Source of the DNA: Porphyromonadaceae bacterium UBA7042
Lineage (GTDB): Bacteria; Bacteroidota; Bacteroidia; Bacteroidales; Muribaculaceae
Assembly: GCA_002494015.1 (NCBI GenBank)
Contig: DLAR01000047.1
Coordinates: 32,269-39,077, forward strand
Reading direction: 5' to 3'
DNA length: 6,809 nucleotides
Positions within the stretch are counted from its first letter, which is position 1. Every line of letters begins with the position of its first letter. A program made the translations under genes and the position numbers. Under the pieces are notes generated by a model. The model saw only the letters and a program-made list of their open reading frames with translations. It was not told the DNA's origin and made no database searches. Positions 6,699 through 6,809 of this stretch are shown in pieces.

Positions 6699-6809
6699 CC
6701 ATAAACCTTTAGAGGGCGTTTCATAACAACTGTTAAATCCAAAGCCCGTTTTCACGCGTCGGATTTCGTCATGATTCGGGGAAGCATAGCTGTAGCTGTG
6801 TGACCGGAT
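6699..6809. other. Non-coding right edge downstream of clpB
   Basis: No gene is supported in these 111 bp. A perfect 6-bp inverted repeat, AAATCC (6735-6740) and GGATTT (6761-6766), flanks a 20-nt spacer, and TAGCTG is repeated in tandem at 6787-6798. No hairpin followed by a T run is visible, so clpB has no obvious intrinsic terminator in the window. The only short frames are too small to call: a 10-codon plus-strand ATG frame from 6771 and a 9-codon minus-strand frame starting MKRPL near 6722. The texture resembles intergenic sequence recurring in Bacteroidales genomes, but that is an impression only. Confidence 0.4.

Noticed and set aside
6699..6809. Intrinsic terminator for clpB
   Set aside because: No stable GC-rich hairpin followed by a T run is present; the AAATCC/GGATTT pair has a 20-nt spacer and only 6-bp arms, two of them GC pairs.

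Overview
This is an ordinary-looking chromosomal stretch from a member of the Bacteroidota, most likely order Bacteroidales; the gut family Muribaculaceae is a guess from sequence style. Four things point there. The FtsH, RsfS and ClpB sequences have Bacteroidales-style signatures. Start codons lack clear Shine-Dalgarno sequences and sit in AT-rich leaders. Perfect matches to the Bacteroidetes -7 promoter element TAnnTTTG occur in both main intergenic gaps. The coding sequence is of medium GC.

Layout, left to right: a 25-base left edge that may run into the next gene of the ftsH operon; ftsH (26-2152, minus), a membrane AAA+ zinc protease; rsfS (2187-2555, minus), a ribosome silencing factor 34 bp upstream of ftsH and probably co-transcribed with it; a 164-bp gap carrying the likely rsfS-ftsH promoter; an FtsX-like/LolC-LolE-type ABC permease (2720-3982, minus); a 127-bp divergent promoter region with two back-to-back -7 elements; clpB (4110-6698, plus), a full-length disaggregase; and a 111-bp non-coding right edge that contains a short inverted repeat.

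Together the genes serve protein and envelope quality control. FtsH degrades membrane and damaged proteins, ClpB (with DnaK, not in this window) resolubilises aggregates, RsfS lowers translation when nutrients are short, and the permease probably moves lipoproteins or other lipid-anchored cargo out of the inner membrane. All four genes look intact. I see no tRNA, rRNA, CRISPR array, complete mobile element or convincing intrinsic terminator.

I found no new biological system here. The points worth a second look are the overlapping divergent promoters between the permease and clpB, a 7-bp inverted repeat in the presumed clpB leader, a GC-rich patch inside clpB, and the right-edge non-coding segment, which may belong to a dispersed repeat.
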